The notes beneath the pieces are model-generated. The model ran no database searches. It saw only the letters and a program-made list of their open reading frames with translations, and had not been told where the DNA came from. From positions 2,782,501-2,846,500 of the forward strand of contig JAGVVL010000018.1 in assembly GCA_018287875.1 (NCBI GenBank): a stretch of DNA of 64,000 bases, read 5' to 3'. The DNA is from Nigrospora sphaerica (taxonomy: Eukaryota; Ascomycota; Sordariomycetes; Amphisphaeriales; Apiosporaceae). The translations under genes were made by a program, and so were the position numbers. Below, in pieces: positions 57,356 to 64,000 of this stretch (its first letter is position 1; each line of letters opens with the position of its first letter).

Positions 57356-59884
57356 CTATCGGACACCGATGGGGGGCCGAGGGCCCAGGCTGCTGGTGCT
57401 GCTGTGCGCAGACGGGGTCGAGTCGTGCAAGGAATCACCACTCCCCGCGCTGTTGCTCGCACTGCCGGTCAGACTGCGTACATTCTTGGGTTTCGGTGGT
57501 TGAAGGGCGCTCACCCCGACACGTTGCTCAACCTGCTGCGGCGCAATGGCATTGCCCTGCCCAGGCGGATACCGGGGAATGGGGGCTCGCATGCCATCCG
57601 GGGGAGACGGACGACCGTTCATGCCATTGGGGGGTGAGGGTCGACCGTTGCCGCCGCGAATTGACGGGGTGTAAGGGTGCTGGCCAGGCGACTGGCTGGC
57701 CCGTCGGGGAAACGGTCCAGACATGCCCGCCATCTGGCCAGGTCCGTTCAGCTGGTCGAGGTGCTGCGTGGTTAGCGAGTTGGCGCGGGATCCGGCGTGC
57801 ATCTGCGCCCGGTCCACGTTGGCGTAGCGGTTGGACGACACGGACATGAGCGGGTCATCCATGAGGTCGTTGTGCAGGCCAGGGATCGAAGCGTTCATGA
57901 TCTGACTAGAACGATTCCTGCCGAACCCCGGACGCCACTTGCTGGCGCGGCTGCTGTTGGGAGCCTGCGGCCCGGCACCCATCTCGGGATCGGCACGCAG
58001 CTGACTCTGATTGGGCTGCTGCATCTTGCGGTTCTTGCGCGACGTAACGCTCATCATATCAAAGTTGTCGGGATCGATCATGGGAACGTTGGGAGGGGCG
58101 TTGGGGTCGAAGTAGTCGTCCTCCTCATCGTCGTCCTCAAACCCAGGGACTACGCCACCGCGCATCGACGGAGGCGGCCGTCGTCGAGCGCCGGGGGGGC
58201 CCCGGGGGCCCGGAGGACCCCGCGCCATGCGCATCTCCCTCTCCCTCAACGCCAGCTCGCGTTCGCGCAGCTGGAGCTGCTTCTCGCGCATGGAAAGTTC
58301 CTGGCCGTCGACCGGAAGGGCGCCGTCCGGAGGGGCGCCATCGGCAGTCAGCTCGTCATACAGAACCAGGTGGCTGAATTCATTCAGGTCCGACTCCTCC
58401 ATGGAGCCACGTCTGGACGGCTGGCGCGATCCCGCGTGGCCGTTGGGGCCGCCGTTCATTGGGGGCCGATAGCCGTTGGGGGCACCGTTCATTGAGACGG
58501 GCGGCCCGCGGCGCACGCCGGGAGGGGGGCCCGCGTAGTTGGACGAGTTGCGCGGGCGCGGCGGAGGGCGACCCATGCCGTTTCCGTTGAAAGCCCCGTT
58601 CGGACCCATGTTGCGCGGCGGGGGCGGTCCGTTGGACGACATCCGTGGCATCGGTCCAGCAGCCGACGGCGAGCCGGGCGGGGCGGGGAAGCCGTTGGCA
58701 GGCTCCTTGGGGCGCTGCTGGTTCTTGATGTTCTTGTCGTGCAACAGAGTGTACAGCGTGGCGATAGCGGGCACCTTGACGCCGGCGGCCTGGGCCAGCT
58801 TGATAGGGGAGCCGAGGTACGTCTCGACCTCCATGGGGCGGCGGGCCATGAAGTCCTGCCACATGATGCTGCCGCTTTCCATAGGACGGCTCTGCTCCTT
58901 AACGGTGCTGTCTTTGAAATCGGCGCTGAACTTACAACCCAGGGCCTCGGCAAGGTGGACAAGCTCGTCGATAATGCCAAGCACGGCCTCCCTGGCACCC
59001 GTCTTCTCCAACAGGGCTGCGTGCGTCGGCGTCTCGTGCATAACGCTGAGCGGGTGGAAGGCGATGGGACTTGGGAGGGCTCCCGTTAGCACACGCCACC
59101 AAGCTAAACATACGGTGCTACCGAAACTTACCCAATCACACGTTCAAACTGCTGTTGACGGATGTTGCTCGACATCTTGCAGTCGACATTGCCGGTACTA
59201 AGGGTCATGGCCAGAGCCTGCGCCATATCCTCTTGTATCGAGGCGGGAATGTTCTTGTTCGCGTTGGCGGGTCCCACCCAGATCTCCGTGGAGCCCTTGT
59301 GCTCGAATTCGCTAGCTCCAGTCTGCGCAAGGTCTGCGTTGGAAACGAGTGAAAGCACCACGTTGGTCGGAAATCTCTCCTCGATGGCGTTCTCGATGCC
59401 CAGCGTATGTGTCGTGTTAATGAGAATGCAGGTATGCTGCGGCGTCACGACCGAATCGATCACCGAGCCGATATCGTAGACGTCGGGAAGAGCCTTGATG
59501 CAGAGGATGACGTAGTCAAAAGGGCCGTCTTTCATGTGCGATGCCTCCTCCGGTGTTCGAACAACTACAGTGGCATTTGTCAGCACGTCGCTTGCGCGCT
59601 TCTCCGAAAGCGGTTTGGCATACCTTGACGAGGCTTGAAGCGCTCATTGCCGAAAGATTCAGACCTGCGGTTAAGGGCCACGTCAGCTAGGGCAGCTTCA
59701 CGGTACCGCGCAAGGACGCCTCTTACTTGAACGAGATTCCATATTGGTATACGTTGTCGAAACCCGACTTCCAGACGAGCGTTACGTCGCAAGCATTTGT
59801 CGCTTGGAGTCTCCATGACAGGAAGGCTGATACTGCATTACCGCCCACTGCACACACTTTCATTAGCTCATCATATTCGGCCAT
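57356..59884 (-). CDS. Ketopantoate-reductase-like (PanE/ApbA) protein with long disordered C-terminal tail; probable pseudoenzyme
   Basis: A 781-residue protein from four exons: 59727-59884, 59624-59664, 59132-59564 and 57356-59069. Introns have GTAAGA/GTATGC/GTAAGT donors; the last acceptor is CCCAAG after a GCTAAC branch. Residues 1 to about 325 follow the ketopantoate reductase layout: a Rossmann-type start (VCAVGGNAVSAFLSWRL), FDYVILCIKALP, LINTTHTLGIE, then the helical domain with MARRPMEVETYLGSPIKLAQ and PAIATLYTLL. The Gly-rich loop reads G-G-N-A-V-S instead of GxGxxG. At the catalytic Lys position (E. coli Lys176) there is Arg208, with Pro212 and His216 where Asn is usual; Glu291 matches Glu256. 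The tail is Pro/Gly/Asn/Met-rich with a basic-acidic coiled coil at about 471-492 and SRRGS/SRR motifs. A regulatory or scaffold role is inferred. Confidence 0.8.
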
Positions 59885-62800
59885 GATAAAAGAAACACGG
59901 GCGCAGTGCTTGTTGCGAGGGTGGTCTCCATCAGGCCGCAACCAAGCAGAGAAAAGGGCAGGGCGGGAAGGACAGGGAAGGGGAGATGGTGAGGTAGCGA
60001 GCAAAGACAGCGACACCAAATCGAAGGCACAGGGGAGATGAACTCCTCGTCCGCCCCATGATCGTACAAAAGGTCAGACAGGCAGAAGCGCGCCCAGGGC
60101 TGACGAGGGACACGATAAGGACGCGGGACAGCATGTCCCTTGGGCCGCTGGACTTGTACTGTGATACAAGTGCAGCACCGGTGCCTTCGATTGTCTGTCA
60201 CAGGGCAAGAGGGGAGAGGAGACATGGCAGCGACGAACCTGAGAGGATCTTGAGGCGTGGAGTGGCTGGTGCCATGATGAGAAGAGAGCCAGAGACTGGC
60301 GGGCGATAGGGTTGATGCGCTTGTCTGCGTCCAAGTCGCACGGGTTGTCTGCTATTTGGCGATGAAGCGTCGGGGACGGGGTTGCCAATGCAGCCTTGTA
60401 CTCGCTCGGAGTACTCGCGTGCGGCCACAGGCAGAGATCGCGACGGTCAAAGGCCGAGGTGACGCGACGCCGCTTTCTTATGGCTGTCTCACAGCGGTTT
60501 GCCGGCAGCGAAAACAGGGTTTTCTGATTCCAATATGTAGCTATCCTCCTCGCGCGAAATGCCAACTTCCTCTTTCGAATGCCAGCTGAGGAATCCTGCC
60601 GGGCCGCTCAACCTGTCGAAAGCGAGCAGCAGAGACGTGGATGGATCGAGTGTCGTAATTAGCGGTTGGACGGGCACAGCAATGACGTGGTTACAGGGTC
60701 GTTCGAAGCGTGACGGGACCGGGAGCTGGAATGCAAGAAATGGGCGTTCGGTTCGCTTGGAGGTATGGTGAGATGGGACGAGTTTTTTCGGGAGTGTCAA
60801 ACCAAAAAAGAGGCCCAGTTCTAGGAGCGTGGCGTGGTAGCGGATTCCCTTCCAAGGCGATGCAAGTTCATGCAGAAGCGAGAGTTGAAAGGAAACGGCT
60901 GGAGAAGTCTAACGAGCGTGGATCGGCCTAGCAACACGGACACTGACCCAAGCCCAGTCGCATAGGATACACAGGCCTAGTTCTTCGGATGTGTGAGGTT
61001 GAAGAAGTTGGCGTGGATGGGAAGAGAGGCAGAAAGTACGAGAGGTACGGATGGTACGGGGGAGGAGGTGTGGGATGTAGTCGGGTAGCCAGCTAGGTTG
61101 CAGTGGTGGTGGGCGGGTCGCTGGCGGACAAGGCGGGCAGATAGAAAGGCAGGTAGTGGTGGTCGCAGCAACAGCAGCAGCAGTGGCAGCAGCAGCAACA
61201 GCGGCGGCGGCGGCAAGGGTTTGACGGGACCTGTTTAGGTACAGCCCGCGAGGGAATGAATGGGTCGTTCGTTGGCTGCCCACGGACGACGACGACCAGG
61301 GGGGGGGGGGAGGGTACGTGGAAGTACCGGGCAGTGCGTCCGCAGTAGCGTGTAGTGCGTGTCTGGGCAGCCCGGATGGGAATCGTCGGATCGATTTGGG
61401 AGAGCGGGTCGGTAGTACCAAACGTTTCGCCGGACACAGCGATTAGTCGGAAACAAGTGGCCCAGGATGAGCTTGGTCTATTTCGGGCCCGTAGTAAGTA
61501 GAGAAAACCGGAAGTAGGTGCTGGCGGGCTAATGATGACGACAAGAAACCGCAGCGACACCGAGGACGGCACCGTCCGAAGCGCCGCGGCAAACAATGAA
61601 AGAGAGAGAGAGAAAAGGGAACTGTAGAGGAAGCGCGACAAAAGGATATACAAGAGAACGCGGGCAGAAAGAACGAACGGCCGGTAGAGAGGTCAACAGG
61701 AGGCAGAGGCAGAGAAGCCAGTGAATCGACATGCGATTGGGCACTGTCGTAAGATGGAGTGGGACTGGCACGTACCTAAAGTAGAATCCCACGCAGGCAC
61801 GTACATTCCCTGCGACCGTCACTCCGAGTACTTGCGACTACCCTAGGGCAGGAGTTTGGCCCGAGAGATCCAGCTTGTTGGTGCTGTTGTCGGTTGCTTT
61901 CGGACGGATAGAGGACAAGGGGAGACAGGCGACCGTCCGAGTGGAAATAGCCGGTCCGCTCTGAGCCCAGAGTCCGGATGCGCAAGCGATTTGGACGAGT
62001 ATCTGCCCCGCCATGAGCATCCAGATGGACAGGCAGGCAATGTAGGATATCTCCAGTGACTATGGGAAGCGCTCTGTTGATAGAGGTGTAGGGACAGGCC
62101 GGGCCAGGCAGCCAGCTGGGGCTTCTTGCAGGGGATGGGGATAGGGACGGAAGGGATGCCCAGCCCAGTATGAATTCAGTACCCAGTCCGCGCAGTCCCA
62201 GTTATCCGGTGTGAAAGAACAGGCCAATAGGCTCCAACAGGAGGGGCGTATTCGAGACAGGCACAAGCACCGGCCAACTGGGAACATGTGGAATCATGAA
62301 CAAACGTCTCCAGCTAGCAGCCCTGGACTGGGCACGGGTGGAATGGATGGATGGAAAGGGTAACGGGAATTGGACTGGGACGGGGCCTGGAACTGAAGCT
62401 GGAACTGTGAGACGGCCGGTGCAATCGCGCAGCGACCTTCTCTGCGACTAGGCCGTCCTTTCACAAAAAGACGGGAGTCTGAGCAGGCCTGGCTTCGTGG
62501 CCACTGGACTGGGCGAACAAGGCCACATGGAAAAGGCCATGCGCTAAGCATCCATCTAGCCGGCCGGCGGTTCGTTCGGCCAGAAGACAGCCCTCCCTCT
62601 CCAATCGGTCGAGAAACCTTAGTCCAAGAGAGAGGTGTGGGACTGGGCAAGTTGGCTAGGCCAGCTGGAGGTTGGACAAGATGGATGGGCGGATGTGAGC
62701 GGATAGCAGGGTCGGATGGGTGGATGGATGAACGACCTACCTAGGTACCTGACTGACACATCCAGCACTGCTGGTAAGCCGCAGGGCAGGACGGGGGGGG

Positions 62801-64000
62801 GGCACCGAGAGAGATTGGACACGCCGGTGAGAGGAGCGTCAATCGAGATTTCAGACGGTGCCACTGCCTGACAAGGTGGCTTTGGCCATATACTTGCCCG
62901 TACTGGCTTAAAACCGGCTCAATTGCACGGGGAGGGGGTTACCCCATTTCCTGCAATGGATCTATTCTGCCCGGCTATCACCATGAATACTAGGCCTCCC
63001 AAAGGCCAGGCGCGTTTAAAAACACAGCGTGCACTGCAGTGCAAAGCAGGGGTTGTAGGTCGGGGCCCTTCAGCCAAACCAGTCGGCGCCAGAAACAAAC
63101 GGTGCCTTCCACTTTGCCTAGCTGCGGGCAGCTTCAAGGCGGGACTGCTCAGAAATGGGGATTCACGGGTCCGGCGAGGGTCTGCTGGCAGTCCGGCCTG
63201 GAACTGTTGGCCAGTCCGTCGTTGCGGGCCGAGTACAGCCACAAGGGAGAGGAGAGAGAAGTGCCCTGAGTAATGATGTGAAAGGGGGCCCGGCAATAGA
63301 ACTCTATGTCTTTGACTTCCCAGGCTGATGAGTGTGAAGCCGACTCTGCAGCGGCCAACTGACTGGGGGTGAGAGATGAGAGACAGGCATGGATGGACAG
63401 GATGCTTCTGTCCGTCAAGGCTTGGCTGTGCGGCACAAGGCAGGCAGGAAGGATGGCAGCCTGCATGCTGGCTGGCAATACGGGGTTGCCTGGACTTTCC
63501 GACGCCGTTATCTTGAAAGCCGCCTCTGATGCCTCCTCCAATTGCCGCCCGCGGGAGGCCTTTCACCAGTACAAAGGCTGGGTTGCACTTCCAAACCGCC
63601 TTGCATGGCATGGCATGGCATTGGTATGCATGTCGCCCATCCCGCCGCCTACTTGGGCATAACGCAGGCTGACAACAGCAACATGTCCCGTTATCTCCAT
63701 TGGAAACATGGCTAGGCAGCACACGGCAGCCGTCAATACCCCTCCCACCAGCCCAATACGAAGTGAACCGTATGCAACACCCCTCTGGGCTGATGGAGGG
63801 GCCCCAAATTGGCAGGGCAGGGAGATAGTGTCAGATTGTGTTCCCTTTTGGCCTCTTAGCCGTGGAGCACGACCAATGCGGGCAGTCAGTCAGTCTCAAG
63901 TTAAGCAGCAGCCAAGCAGTCAGACAGAGGGGGCCCAAGTCAGTACAAAGTGGCAGCCGGACGCCAAGGCTGTGTAGGGTCGGGCTGGAGAGGCGTGGCA
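59885..64000. other. Gene-poor right end of the window
   Basis: No gene is supported in the last 4.1 kb. Frames on both strands are short and motif-free. Features seen are a CAG/GCA-type triplet-rich stretch at about 61,165-61,215, a G tract at about 61,300-61,310, GA-rich runs near 61,600, and an AGGTACCT word at 62,743-62,750. The left end is the promoter of the reductase-like gene. A gene could begin beyond the window edge. Confidence 0.45.

Noticed and set aside
1..64000. tRNA genes, CRISPR arrays, LTR or DNA transposons
   Set aside because: I looked for TTCGAATCC-type B boxes with a partner A box, regularly spaced direct repeats, and transposase or reverse-transcriptase motifs. None was convincing. 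A tRNAscan and repeat-library search would settle it.

Overview
The window looks like nuclear DNA of a filamentous ascomycete, most likely a Sordariomycete. Genes are intron-poor to moderately split, with short GT-AG introns (54-159 nt) that often carry CTAAC/CTGAC-type branch sites. Coding exons favour codons ending in G or C. The gene set is typical of the Pezizomycotina: an AreA/NIT2 GATA factor, a Dbf2/Sid2 kinase, the DASH subunit Hsk3, the proteasome tether Sts1, a CFEM-like GPI protein and secreted lipase and GH79 enzymes. There is no sign of a bacterial, viral or organellar origin. The species cannot be named from sequence alone.

Layout. 1-5.7 kb: sts1 (plus) with long non-coding flanks. 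5.7-14.9 kb: three plus-strand enzyme genes: a secreted LIP-family lipase, a GH79 beta-glucuronidase-like protein with a possible GPI tail, and a six-exon 4-coumarate-CoA-ligase-like enzyme ending in a peroxisomal-type tripeptide. Two patches of apparent gene decay lie near 11.3-11.7 kb and 15.5-16.7 kb. 17-24 kb: a low-complexity protein with a conserved-looking C-terminal domain, a small orphan protein, an F-box-like protein, a secreted alpha/beta hydrolase and a single-pass membrane protein. 25.3-27.7 kb: a collapsed amidase relic beside a monocarboxylate-type MFS transporter. 28.3-32.7 kb: a WBP11-type splicing protein and a Dbf2/Sid2 kinase, divergently transcribed. 35.8-36.8 kb: a Trp/Gly-rich CFEM-like GPI protein. 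36.8-49.7 kb: about 13 kb with no convincing gene but with microsatellites, a 90-bp tandem duplication and dispersed TAGGTACCTA-like words. 49.7-52.8 kb: the AreA/NIT2 regulator. 54.5-55.2 kb: hsk3 in three small exons. 57.4-59.9 kb: a ketopantoate-reductase-like protein fused to a long disordered tail. 59.9-64 kb: no gene seen.

The genes do not form one pathway. Housekeeping functions (proteasome localisation, splicing, septation and mitotic exit, kinetochore, nitrogen regulation) are interspersed with secreted or peroxisomal catabolic enzymes. The lipase, GH79 and CoA-ligase genes lie in one orientation and could all serve nutrient scavenging, but nothing in the sequence shows co-regulation. 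The most unusual product is the reductase-like fusion: it keeps the fold signatures but has lost nucleotide-binding glycines and the catalytic lysine, so it is probably a pseudoenzyme. No new multi-gene system was found. Exon boundaries were worked out by hand from splice signals, reading frame and recalled family motifs; no search was run.
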